Positions 24,258 through 32,993 of a stretch of DNA of 56,158 bases are shown here, piece by piece; positions within the stretch are counted from its first letter, which is position 1; each line of letters starts with the position of its first letter. The notes beneath the pieces are model-generated. The model ran no database searches and was not told the DNA's origin. It saw only the letters and a program-made list of their open reading frames with translations. The DNA is taken from the NCBI GenBank assembly GCA_964426875.1, contig CAYRSB010000011.1, positions 1 to 56,158 on the forward strand. The letters run 5' to 3'. Both the position numbers and the translations under genes were made by a program. Source of the stretch: Caldatribacterium sp964426875 (GTDB taxonomy: Bacteria > Atribacterota > Atribacteria > Atribacterales > Caldatribacteriaceae).

Positions 24258-25238
24258 ATGCGTTACCGCAAATTAGGATGGACTGATCTTGAGCTTTCTG
24301 TCATCGGCTTTGGTTCTTGGGCTCTTGGAGGTGGGGGATGGCAATACAGCTGGGGTCCTCAGGATGACAGGGAATCCATTGAAGCGATACGAAGAGCAGT
24401 GGATTTGGGAGTGAACTGGATCGATACGGCTGCCGTATATGGCCTTGGTCACTCGGAGGAGGTTGTCGGTCAAGCTATCAGGGGGCTTTCTAAGCGTCCT
24501 ATCATTGCCACAAAGTGTGGCCTTGTATGGGACGAGAGAGGCAATATCTCTAATCGCTTGAAGCGAGAGAGTGTGAGGCAAGAAGCAGAAGCGAGTTTAA
24601 GGCGTCTTGGGGTCGATGTCATCGATCTCTATCAGATTCACTGGCCTGTTCCTGATGAAGACATTGAGGAAGCCTGGAGGGAAATGAGCCAGTTGATCAA
24701 AGAGGGCAAGGTTCGCTATATTGGAGTTTCCAATTTCAATGTGTCGCAAATGAAGCGGATTGCCCCCATCCATCCCATTGCCTCACTTCAGCCTCCCTAC
24801 AGCATATTGCGACGGGATGTGGAGAAGGATGTCCTCCCTTACTGTGCAGAACACAACCTCGGGGTTGTGGTTTACAGCCCCATGCAGAAGGGGCTTTTGA
24901 CCGGGAAAGTCACCAGAAAATGGGTGGAAAGTCTTCCCTCTGATGACCACCGCCGAAATGACCCCATGTTTCGGGAGCCAGAATTAAGCCTTAACATAGA
25001 GTTTGTTGAAAAGCTTCGGGAAATAGGGGAGAAATATGGCAAAACCCCGGCTCAGGTAGCCATAGCCTGGGTTTTGCGCCGTAGGGAAGTCACCTCAGCC
25101 ATTGTGGGTATCCGTCGACCTTCGCAGATTGAGGAAATTGTTCCTGCTGGGGACTGGGATCTCCCGAAAGAAGAGGTTGCTGCCATTGAGGGTCTTCTGG
25201 CCGAGCGAGAGGAAAAACTCAAGCATCTCCATTCATGA
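24258..25238 (+). CDS. Aldo/keto reductase
   Basis: 326-residue NAD(P)H-dependent TIM-barrel oxidoreductase. The catalytic tetrad is visible: Asp and Tyr in NWIDTAAVYGLGHSE, Lys in IATKCGLV, and His in DLYQIHWP. The cofactor-binding end contains AIVGIRRPSQIEE. ATG 24258 follows AAGGGGGTAAGGG; a TATAAT at 24221-24226 with a poor -35 lies upstream. The substrate cannot be read from sequence; close relatives reduce sugar aldehydes or methylglyoxal. Single gene with its own terminator. Confidence 0.93.
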   Translation: MRYRKLGWTDLELSVIGFGSWALGGGGWQYSWGPQDDRESIEAIRRAVDLGVNWIDTAAVYGLGHSEEVVGQAIRGLSKRPIIATKCGLVWDERGNISNRLKRESVRQEAEASLRRLGVDVIDLYQIHWPVPDEDIEEAWREMSQLIKEGKVRYIGVSNFNVSQMKRIAPIHPIASLQPPYSILRRDVEKDVLPYCAEHNLGVVVYSPMQKGLLTGKVTRKWVESLPSDDHRRNDPMFREPELSLNIEFVEKLREIGEKYGKTPAQVAIAWVLRRREVTSAIVGIRRPSQIEEIVPAGDWDLPKEEVAAIEGLLAEREEKLKHLHS

Positions 25239-25240
25239 AG

Positions 25241-25265
25241 ACAGGGGGTGATGCCCTCTGTTTTA
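25241..25265 (+). terminator. Terminator after the aldo/keto reductase gene
   Basis: ACAGGGGG pairs with CCCTCTGT (one G-T pair) around TGATG and is followed by TTTTATTT, two bases after the stop codon. No gene is seen between here and 25340. Confidence 0.65.
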
Positions 25266-25339
25266 TTTCCTTTTCTCCCTCGGATATGCTGAGAACTTGC
25301 GGTATGGAGTGTGAAAGACGAGACCAGGAACAAGCTCTG

Positions 25340-26980
25340 TTATGAAAGTGCACTCTCAAGGAGAAGCACGCTCAGAACCACAAAGAGACAGGCAAGAGCG
25401 ATTTTAGAGAAAAGGATGTTTTTCCGACCAAATTCTACCAGAGTCCTGGACTGGCTTCCAAAGAATACACTGAGAAAAACGGCTATGAGAGGAATGATAA
25501 AGAAGGCATTGTAGAAGACGAGGTACCCAAAGGCTCTGAGGCGATAAGAGGCTACCTCTCGAGCAATGTACATAATGGTGGGAAGATAGACCTGACCTGT
25601 GCAGCCGGCCTCAAGGATGGAGATGGCAAAACCGCTTACAACAGCAGCGGCAAAGAGCTTTCGCTTCGAGAAACTCTCTTTCAAGTACTGGTTGATTTTT
25701 ACTCGCAAGCCCTTGGGCAGACCAAGGGTCATGCCGGTTTCCTTTCGTTCTTTTTTGTAGGTTATGGCGTCCCGTATACTGAAAAAGGCGAAGACAAGGA
25801 GAACGCAGGCCATGGCTCCATACACCATCCGAGAGATGATACGATACGCAGCCACCGTCTGCCAGATCTGGAAAATTCCCAGCCCAAGGAGGAGGTAGGT
25901 TACGAAAACGGCTATGGTGTAAGTGATTCCGATTTCCATCACCCGCTGGCGGGAATGACCAAGCACAAAGAGAAGGTTGACCATGAAGACGATAGTGGCA
26001 AAAGCACAGGGATTGAGCCCGTCGAGGAATCCTGCTCCTGCAACCACCCAGGGGGTGAAACCTTTGAATTGGGAAAAGACGAGCTCCTCAACTCTCCGGG
26101 AGAGTTGAGGAGCCTTTGTTGCTTTTGGGCCTTTCAGGGTTTCTTCAATGAGTTTCTCAAGCAGAGTATTCACCTTTTCTGGCTCTTCGCTGGCCACATA
26201 TCCGGCGTCGGAAAAGATTTCCACGGAGGCTTTCTCTGTTACATTCCACTGCTCCTCGAGGAGCACAAGTTTTTCATAGTTCTGTGAGAGGATGTAGTCA
26301 AGGTACACGACTTTAATCTTGTCTCTGTATTTTTCAAAGATTTCGGGTGTTATATCCTCTTTGAGCTTTCGGCAAACTGGACAGCGAGAAGAATAGAAGA
26401 AGAGAAACACTGGTTTCTCCTCCACCGCGATTTTTTCGGTGAAGTTTTCAGGGAGAGTGCCTCGGTCAATGAAACGAGTTCTGTCGCCAAAGGGAGCAAG
26501 TTGCTCTTTAAGGAGAGGAAGGTTTTCTTCTGTACCCACGGCGATGATGAGGTCGGGATTCTCTTCCCTCATTCTGGCAAGGTATCGGTCGAAGGGGAAA
26601 GAGGTGACGTTCCCGGTGAAATTCAGAAGAAAGACGGTGTGATAGTTCTCGGTAAAGGAGAAGAAGGGTAGAAAAACCTTGTCTTGGGGGGTGTCAGAGA
26701 CGACTATGGCATACCCTTTTTGGGCAAGCTCGGAGAGGACGTCCTGCGATTTGACCACATCCTGAGAGGAGGGAAGGATAATGGTGATCTCCTTGGGAGG
26801 CAGGATGTTTGGCCAGGAATCGGGTGAGAATCTGTGTCCCCCAAGGTCTACAAAGAGCTGTACACTGTCTTTGGGGGGGGAGAGGACTTCTTTCTGATTA
26901 CCCCGGAGAAGAACCTCATAGCTGTAAGCTGCTGGCGAAAGAAAAAGAAGACACGCAATCACAATAAGCAGCTTTTTCAT
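25340..26980 (-). CDS. Thioredoxin-domain protein fused to a CcdA-like membrane electron carrier
   Basis: 546 residues from ATG 26980, which has AGAAGGGGG just upstream (the frame is open to 27046). A signal peptide (MKKLLIVIACLLFLSP) leads an N-terminal extracytoplasmic region, then a thioredoxin-like domain with FFYSSRCPVCRKLKEDI (CPVC active site, about residue 215). Membrane helices start near residue 310, with the CcdA cysteines in LDGLNPCAFATIV and ISILEAGCTGQVYLP. This resembles a DsbD-type conduit passing electrons from cytosolic thioredoxin outward, with the thioredoxin module at the N-terminus. It would keep exported thiols reduced; the partner is unknown. Confidence 0.85.
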   Translation of the reverse strand: MKKLLIVIACLLFLSPAAYSYEVLLRGNQKEVLSPPKDSVQLFVDLGGHRFSPDSWPNILPPKEITIILPSSQDVVKSQDVLSELAQKGYAIVVSDTPQDKVFLPFFSFTENYHTVFLLNFTGNVTSFPFDRYLARMREENPDLIIAVGTEENLPLLKEQLAPFGDRTRFIDRGTLPENFTEKIAVEEKPVFLFFYSSRCPVCRKLKEDITPEIFEKYRDKIKVVYLDYILSQNYEKLVLLEEQWNVTEKASVEIFSDAGYVASEEPEKVNTLLEKLIEETLKGPKATKAPQLSRRVEELVFSQFKGFTPWVVAGAGFLDGLNPCAFATIVFMVNLLFVLGHSRQRVMEIGITYTIAVFVTYLLLGLGIFQIWQTVAAYRIISRMVYGAMACVLLVFAFFSIRDAITYKKERKETGMTLGLPKGLRVKINQYLKESFSKRKLFAAAVVSGFAISILEAGCTGQVYLPTIMYIAREVASYRLRAFGYLVFYNAFFIIPLIAVFLSVFFGSQSRTLVEFGRKNILFSKIALACLFVVLSVLLLESALS

Positions 26981-27042
26981 TTCAACCCCCTTCTTTTTAT
27001 ATCCTGTATTTCTTTTTACGGTTTTCCCCGCTTTGGGTTTCG

Positions 27043-28335
27043 TCAAAGCTTATCAATGTCGGGGACGGTACCATCCTTGAGACGGTAAAGTATCTCTCCG
27101 GCCCGGGGGACAACGAGGATACCTTCTTTTTCTCGATCACTGTAAGTCTCGAGATCGATTTGGCGATAGTCGAGGTATCCCAGGTTAATTGTTTCGCAGA
27201 CTTCTTTGGGGATTCCTGTAGCAAGAATCACCTCAATTCGGGGGTATTCTTTGCCATCTCTGTACTTGCCGATGCCCTTGACATGTGTGGAATGGGCCAG
27301 AACTCCCCAGGGATAGTGCTTGTATCTGTCCCACTGGGCGAGAAAGAAGTCCCTTGTATGGTAGCCAATTTCAAGGAGGTGTTTTCCGTGGGTCTTGGAG
27401 ATTTCTTTTATATGGGGTGCATAGATGATGATTTTGCCTCCATCAGCTACTACTGGCTCGAGTTTATACATGCACTTACCGCCCACCCAGAGCTCGTTGT
27501 ACATGGGGGGAGCAACAGATATGACAGTGTGAAAGGGCTCATCCACGTGAGTGATGTTTACCTGTGCTGAGAGGTCTGCTGCCCTTGACCAGGCCTCTTG
27601 GGGGTCCCCAAAAAAGATTCCACAAGGGTCTTTTTCTTTCATCACAAGACACAGAGCGAGCGTAGGGGTAGGAATGAACCTTGCTGCCCGGTTGAGAACT
27701 TCCCGCACCGGAGTATCTTTATGACCGATGATTTTAGGATTGGTGATGAGGGCCGAGAGCCAGTGGAATTTGTCGGTGAGTTCTGGACCAGAAATTCCTG
27801 GGAAGAAGTACTTGTAACCTCCTGAAAAGCCCACAACTTCGTGAGGAAACACTGGTCCCATGATAAGGAGCTCGTCGTAATCAAGGATGCATCGATTCAC
27901 AGTAACCGGCACGTCTTCAGCAATAAGTCCGCGGGAGATGACGTACATTTCTTCCCGTGATACAGTCCCTACATGAATCAATTCTTTAGGTTCCTGAAAA
28001 AGGTGGTTGTACACTGTAACGCCTTGATCTTCCGCTTCTTTGAAAGTAACTCCAAGGTGTACCTTGAGCTCTTCATCGCTCATGGGGGGATGTGTTCCCA
28101 AAGCAATAAGGAAATCGAGCCGTTTTGCTTTTGGCTTGATCACAGAAAGTGCGGTCTCAAAGAAGAGGCGCACCGGGGCAGTGCGAGTGTTGTCTGGAAT
28201 AATAGCAAGAATTCTTTTATTTTGCCAGTCGTGTCTATCTAAGGCTTCCTGGAAATAGGTCTTCATCTCCTCCGAGGAGAAGGCTCGCTCTGTACCTCCC
28301 TGAGCAAAGAGAATCACAATACGTTCACCTCCCAT
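27043..28335 (-). CDS. larA: LarA-superfamily (nickel-pincer hydroxyacid racemase/epimerase) homologue
   Basis: 430 residues. Family motifs are IIPDNTRTAP, the GTHPPMSDEEL loop (catalytic-type histidine), and FPHEVVGFSGGYKYFFPGI, where the lysine corresponds to the residue that anchors the nickel-pincer nucleotide in lactate racemase. LarA relatives interconvert stereocentres of alpha-hydroxy acids, including sugar acids. No larB/C/E cofactor genes are in the window. The gene starts 22 bp inside the end of gnd, so it is translated with it, which hints at a sugar-acid substrate rather than lactate. Confidence 0.85.
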   Translation of the reverse strand: MGGERIVILFAQGGTERAFSSEEMKTYFQEALDRHDWQNKRILAIIPDNTRTAPVRLFFETALSVIKPKAKRLDFLIALGTHPPMSDEELKVHLGVTFKEAEDQGVTVYNHLFQEPKELIHVGTVSREEMYVISRGLIAEDVPVTVNRCILDYDELLIMGPVFPHEVVGFSGGYKYFFPGISGPELTDKFHWLSALITNPKIIGHKDTPVREVLNRAARFIPTPTLALCLVMKEKDPCGIFFGDPQEAWSRAADLSAQVNITHVDEPFHTVISVAPPMYNELWVGGKCMYKLEPVVADGGKIIIYAPHIKEISKTHGKHLLEIGYHTRDFFLAQWDRYKHYPWGVLAHSTHVKGIGKYRDGKEYPRIEVILATGIPKEVCETINLGYLDYRQIDLETYSDREKEGILVVPRAGEILYRLKDGTVPDIDKL

Positions 28336-29729
28336 TCCGTATGGAACACGCCCTCTTTGTCGATACGTCGGTACGTGTGTGCCCCGAAGTAATCCCGCTG
28401 TGCTTGGGTGAGGTTAGCTGGAAGAAGGACACTACGCCAGGAATCAAAGTAAGCAAGAGTAGAGGAAAGCGCAGGAAGCGTTACACCGTATTCAATTCCC
28501 AGGGTACACACCTTACGGAGAGTAGGAAGTTTCTCTTCCACGTCATGCCGGAACTCTTGCATGGCAAAAAGAAGAGGTGCGTCATCCAGGAGAAGTGCTT
28601 TTTGAATCCGCTCAAGAAGGAGTGCCCTCAGAATGCACCCACCTTTCCATATGCGGGCAGTTTCTGGAAGGTTTAAGTTGTAGTTAAGGACTTGGCTTGC
28701 TTCACGAAGAAGATGGAAACCCTCTGAAAAGGCAGCAAGTTCTGCAAGATACAAGGCATCAGCAAAAGGAACAAAAAGCTCCGATGACCAGGAAAGTGTT
28801 TTTGAGGACGGAGAAAAACACTGGGCAATTTGGATACGTTCGTTTTTAAAAGATGAGAGGCTTCGTGCTATAACCGAGTGGGTGATAGTAGGGGTAGGGA
28901 TGCCAAAGTCCAAAGCCACTTGAGCGGTCCACTTTCCTGTTCCCTTTTGCTCGGCAGCATCAAGGATAAGGTCAACGAGGGGTTTTCCTATCTCTGGATC
29001 TCTGTAGCGAAGCACCTTCTCTGTGATTTCCACAAGGTAGGAGTTCAGATGGGGTAGGGCATTGAACCTGTGAAATATCTCGGCAATTGCTTCGGCTTGA
29101 AGCCCAAAGACCTTCCGCAAGAGGTCGTACACTTCAGCAATGGCTTCCATAAAGGCGTACTCAATGCCGTTGTGAACCATTTTTACAAAATGCCCACATG
29201 AACCGGGACCAAGATACGTGCAGCAGGGACCGTCATCGACCTGAGCCGCGGCTTTTTCCAGAACGTCCTGCACGAGTTCATAGCCTTTCTTATGCCCGCC
29301 AGGCATGAGTGAGGGTCCATGAAGTGCTCCGTATTCACCACCACTTATCCCCATGCCAAGAAAGAGTAACTCCCGGGATTCGGCTTCCTTGAGCCTGCGG
29401 TCTGTGTCCCGGAAGAAGGAATTTCCTCCGTCGATGATAAGGTCACCCTTTTCAAGAAGGGGAAAGAGCGTTTTCATGAACTCATCCACTGCTTCGCCAG
29501 CTTTTACCATGAGAAGAACTTTGCGGGGTCGCTCAAGAGCATGAACAAACTCTGAGAGATCATAAGTAGGGTATATTGGTTCCCCTTTGACCCTTGTTTT
29601 TTGGAACTCTTGTGTTCTTTTCGGGGTTCGGTTGAACACTGCCACTTTGAATCCCTTGCGGGCAATGTTGAGAGCAAAGTTCTGACCCATCACAGCCATG
29701 CCGATGATACCTATTACGCAAGATCCCAC
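28314..29729 (-). CDS. gnd: 6-phosphogluconate dehydrogenase, decarboxylating
   Basis: Converts 6-phosphogluconate to ribulose 5-phosphate with NAD(P)+. 471 residues, normal length. The N-terminal Rossmann motif is IGIIGMAVMGQNFALNIA; the substrate site shows DGGNSFFRDTDRR and GMGISGGEYGALHGPSLMPG, the catalytic KMVHNGIEYAFMEAIAE, and GTGKWTAQVALDFGIPTPTI. GTG 29729 has AAAGGAGG 10 nt upstream. The long-chain form (not the 300-residue Gnd-type) is clear. It forms a two-gene unit with the LarA homologue. Confidence 0.95.
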   Translation of the reverse strand: MGSCVIGIIGMAVMGQNFALNIARKGFKVAVFNRTPKRTQEFQKTRVKGEPIYPTYDLSEFVHALERPRKVLLMVKAGEAVDEFMKTLFPLLEKGDLIIDGGNSFFRDTDRRLKEAESRELLFLGMGISGGEYGALHGPSLMPGGHKKGYELVQDVLEKAAAQVDDGPCCTYLGPGSCGHFVKMVHNGIEYAFMEAIAEVYDLLRKVFGLQAEAIAEIFHRFNALPHLNSYLVEITEKVLRYRDPEIGKPLVDLILDAAEQKGTGKWTAQVALDFGIPTPTITHSVIARSLSSFKNERIQIAQCFSPSSKTLSWSSELFVPFADALYLAELAAFSEGFHLLREASQVLNYNLNLPETARIWKGGCILRALLLERIQKALLLDDAPLLFAMQEFRHDVEEKLPTLRKVCTLGIEYGVTLPALSSTLAYFDSWRSVLLPANLTQAQRDYFGAHTYRRIDKEGVFHTEWEVNVL

Positions 29730-29775
29730 TACGATTATGCCTCCTTTCCTTTTCTCTGTTCATTATAGCGCAGGT

Positions 29776-30531
29776 TCACAAGGGAAAGCGGATGAGCCCG
29801 AGGGCAAGAAGAAAAGCAATAATTACTGGTTGATGAAGAAGGTAGATGGTAAGTGAGTGCCGTCCGAGAAAGGCAAGACCTTGCAGGAGGAGGTGGGGTT
29901 TCTCAGAAAAGGTAAAGCGCCTTTTTCCAAGAGGGTACAAGAGATTCCCAAAAAAGATTCCAAGGAGCACCACTCCAAACCAGGGAAAAAGAGGAAAGTA
30001 ATCAAGAGTCAGAAAGTTTTGGGGCTTGAAACCGAGCCAGAAAAGGGACGAAAATGGAAAGGATCGGTTAGAGAGCACATTCCCTAAGGCGATGCAGCCA
30101 AGACCCAAAGGTAGGCTTAGCTGTGGTCGGGAGATAAAGGGATACGCAAGAATGGTCGACACCCCGAGGCAATGCAGAACACCAAAACGAATGTATGCCT
30201 CAGGAAACGCAAAGTATGTAACAATAGTTATCACTACACCATAAGCCAGAAGGAGAAAGCCCCTTTTTAGATACTTTGGGAAAAGGGAAAGATTGTGGCT
30301 TTCTTTTTCTCTGGTAAAACGCAGAGTCAGTGAAAGTCCTGCAATACCAACGAAAAGCGAAGCCCCAGTAATGACATACCCACGCCAGAAGGGAGAAAAA
30401 AGGTTTATCCTGAGGTTGCCAAAGAAGACAAGATCAAAGAGGGTGTGATAGAGAAGCATCATGATAATGGCACAACCTCTGAGAGCGTCAACCTCAGGAA
30501 ATCGTTCCCTTCTTCTCTTTATTGCTTTCAC
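29776..30531 (-). CDS. DUF1624/heparan-alpha-glucosaminide acetyltransferase-like membrane protein
   Basis: 251 residues with about seven membrane spans. The opening FPEVDALRGCAIIMMLLYHTLFDLVFF and closing LTIYLLHQPVIIAFLLA segments are those of DUF1624 and related membrane acyltransferases, in which the histidine near residue 29 is proposed to carry the acetyl group. It would acylate a glycan at the membrane. The GTG start at 30531 has an extended -10 (TGGTAGAAT on the minus strand) ending only 7 nt upstream and no spaced Shine-Dalgarno, so the mRNA is probably leaderless. Confidence 0.8.
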   Translation of the reverse strand: MKAIKRRRERFPEVDALRGCAIIMMLLYHTLFDLVFFGNLRINLFSPFWRGYVITGASLFVGIAGLSLTLRFTREKESHNLSLFPKYLKRGFLLLAYGVVITIVTYFAFPEAYIRFGVLHCLGVSTILAYPFISRPQLSLPLGLGCIALGNVLSNRSFPFSSLFWLGFKPQNFLTLDYFPLFPWFGVVLLGIFFGNLLYPLGKRRFTFSEKPHLLLQGLAFLGRHSLTIYLLHQPVIIAFLLALGLIRFPL

Positions 30532-30538
30532 CTTCTAT

Positions 30539-30560
30539 ATTCTACCAGAGATGTTATAAT
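30539..30560. promoter_or_regulatory. Divergent extended -10 promoters with leaderless starts
   Basis: Plus strand: TGTTATAAT ends at 30560, 6 nt before the pyruvate kinase ATG at 30567. Minus strand: TGGTAGAAT ends at 30539, 7 nt before the GTG at 30531. Both have the TGn extension, poor -35 boxes and no ribosome site, so both transcripts should begin at or next to the start codon. Confidence 0.6.
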
Positions 30561-30566
30561 GAATAC

Positions 30567-31982
30567 ATGTGGCGAACAAAGATTATTTGTACTCTTGGGC
30601 CAGCTTCCCAAGATTGTACTGTTCTCAGGGAGATGATCGGTGCCGGGATGGATGTGGCACGCCTTAACTTTTCCCATGGTGATCATGCCTTCCACCAAAA
30701 AGCAGCACACCTTGTTCGAGAAGTTTCCCAAGAGCTTGGGAAACCCGTGGCAATTCTTGCTGATCTTCAAGGGATTAAGATTCGCATCGGAGAAGTTGCA
30801 GGGGATGGAGTAGAGCTTATCCCTGGTTCAGTTATTGAGATGATGCCTGGTGAAGGCGTCTCAACTTCGAAACGCCTTTTCGTTCAATATGCACCTCTTC
30901 TTGAGGACCTTAAAGTAGGCGATGATATTCTTCTTGACGATGGCCTTTTAAAACTGCAGGTTATAGAAAAATCCTGGGATGCTCTTAGAGTGCAGGTTCT
31001 TGAGGGAGGTGTGCTTCGATCTCGAAAGGGGGTTCATTTTCCTAAGACCGAGACTACTGTTCGGACCTTTACGGAGAAGGATAAAAGGGACCTCGAGGTA
31101 GCCATAAGCCTTGGAGTTGATTATGTGGCAGTATCTTTTGTCCGGGACACAAGGGATATAGAATGCATTCGGAAGTGGGCGGAAGGGAAAAGCATAACCC
31201 TTCCTCCTCTTATTGCTAAAATTGAGCGAAAAGAAGCTCTGGAGCGTGCAAAGGAGATAACGGAAGTCTCTGAAGGGATCATGGTTGCTCGAGGGGATTT
31301 GGGAGTTGAAGTTCCTGTGGAAATGGTTCCTGTGTACCAGAAGATGCTCGTTGAGCTTGCTAAAGAAAAAGGAAAAATTGCTATTATTGCTACCCAGATG
31401 CTTGAATCCATGCGTGAAGCTGTCTGCCCCACTCGGGCTGAGGTCACTGATATTGCTAATGCAATTCTTGACGGGGCAGATGCACTCATGCTTTCAGCAG
31501 AAACAGCCATAGGTAAGCATCCTGTCCTTGCCACGCAGGTCATGCATGCAGTTATCGGCGCAACAGAGCATTACCTTGCCTCAAGAATTCCTGCATTCTA
31601 TAAACCCCGGGGCATTCTTCCTGAAGCCATCGTTTTTGGAGCTTTACAAACCGCTTGCAGTGTTGGTGCCAAGGCTTTGGTTGTTTTTACCCATTCTGGC
31701 TTTACCGCTCTTATTCTTTCTTCCTTTCGCCCTGCAATGCCTATTGTTGCCCTGACGCCGAAAGAGGAAACGTACCGAAGACTTGCGCTTGTCTGGGGTG
31801 TGCAACCAGCATTCCTTGACCTACCCCATGAGGCGGAAAGCGTTGCTCTTCTCAAAAGGGCTGAAGAACTCCTCCTTTCTTGGAAAATAGCTTCTCCTGG
31901 TGATCCTGTAGTTTTTGTTGCGAGTTCTCCTTTCCTGGGATACCGCAACCTCGTGAGACTCCATCGCCTTGGGGAGTCATAA
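30567..31982 (+). CDS. pyk: Pyruvate kinase
   Basis: Transfers phosphate from phosphoenolpyruvate to ADP, the last step of glycolysis. 471 residues from ATG 30567 (the frame is open from 30522, but WRTKIICTLGPAS is the family N-terminus). Motifs: VARLNFSHGDH, LADLQGIKIRIG, the catalytic lysine in LIAKIERKEALE, MVARGDLGVEV, and the effector/metal helix PTRAEVTDIANAILDGADAL. It has the usual C-terminal allosteric domain and lacks the extra PEP-utiliser domain. It converges with the aldo/keto reductase pseudogene, overlapping by 6 nt. Confidence 0.95.
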   Translation: MWRTKIICTLGPASQDCTVLREMIGAGMDVARLNFSHGDHAFHQKAAHLVREVSQELGKPVAILADLQGIKIRIGEVAGDGVELIPGSVIEMMPGEGVSTSKRLFVQYAPLLEDLKVGDDILLDDGLLKLQVIEKSWDALRVQVLEGGVLRSRKGVHFPKTETTVRTFTEKDKRDLEVAISLGVDYVAVSFVRDTRDIECIRKWAEGKSITLPPLIAKIERKEALERAKEITEVSEGIMVARGDLGVEVPVEMVPVYQKMLVELAKEKGKIAIIATQMLESMREAVCPTRAEVTDIANAILDGADALMLSAETAIGKHPVLATQVMHAVIGATEHYLASRIPAFYKPRGILPEAIVFGALQTACSVGAKALVVFTHSGFTALILSSFRPAMPIVALTPKEETYRRLALVWGVQPAFLDLPHEAESVALLKRAEELLLSWKIASPGDPVVFVASSPFLGYRNLVRLHRLGES

Positions 31983-32993
31983 GCTGTACTCCTTTCGGTA
32001 CACAAGCCCATTGGCCCACTGTATAAAGCGGTACGGGTAAACTTCTTCTGGTGCACTTACTGTGTCAAGAAGTTGCACATCCTCTTCCTCAAGACGCCCC
32101 CGATGCATCCAAGGTTGTCCTCAAGCTGTGCAAGCGTTCGGACACCAAGTATCGGAATGACGTCTTTCTTTGTAAGGAGCCAGTTGAGGGCAACCTGGGA
32201 AACCGTTTTTCCATATTTTGTGGCAAGTTTTTAAGTGCTTCAAGAATGCGGAAATTTTTCTCTGTGGCTCGTCGTTCCCCCGCTTCTTCCCAATCTTTCT
32301 CGGCATGGGCTATGCGTCCTTCCTTTGGAGGGGTTTCTGGGCTATACTTTCCAGTAAGAAATCCCCCACCCAGGGGTCCCAAGCCATAATGCTTAGTCCT
32401 GTATCGTAGCACGTAGGGATAACCTCCATTTCGATGTTTCTTTCCACGAGGCTGTATTGCATCTGGGCTGAAATAGGATGGGGATATCCCCACCTTTCAC
32501 AGAGAGCAACGGCTTTCGTAATTTGCCAGCCAGTATAGTTTGAAACCCCTATGTAGCGAACGTATCCTTTCTCAACAAGAGAGGCGAGGGTAGCGAAGGT
32601 TTCCTCAAGAGGGGTAATCCGGTCAAAGCAGTGAATCTGGTAGAGGTCAATGTAGTCGGTCTGCAAACGTTTAAGGCTTTCTTCCACAGCTCTCATGATG
32701 TGTTTTCTGCTTGCCCCACATTCATAAATACCTTCACCCATTCGGAAAGAGACCTTTGTTGCCACGACCACGCCTTCCCTTTTTCCTTTGAGGGCCCGCC
32801 CCAGGATGCTTTCAGAGATACCTCGACTGTAAACATTTGCTGTATCAATGAAATTGCTTCCCACTTTAAGGTACCGCTCAAGAATACGTATTGATTCGTC
32901 CTCAGAAGTTTCTCGGCCAAAAGTCATGGTTCCAAGAGACACTTCTGATACAAGAAGGCCACTTCGTCCAAGAACTACATACTGCACTATCAT
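31977..32993 (-). pseudogene. Aldo/keto reductase broken by three frameshifts
   Basis: Starts at ATG 32993 with AAAGGAGGG and reads a normal reductase: NFIDTANVYSRGISE, VVATKVSFR, DLYQIHCFD. The frame breaks at about 32379 (after LSIMAW; GPLGGGFLTGKYSPET continues one frame over), again at about 32223 (before KYGKTVSQVALNWLL) and again at about 32099 (before LEEEDVQLLDTVSAPEE), ending at TGA 31979-31977. Adding one G at the first break and one at the second restores the frame. Restored length is about 338 residues, normal for the family. It overlaps the stop of yigZ upstream and the end of pyk. It is either a true pseudogene or carries sequence errors. Confidence 0.85.
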
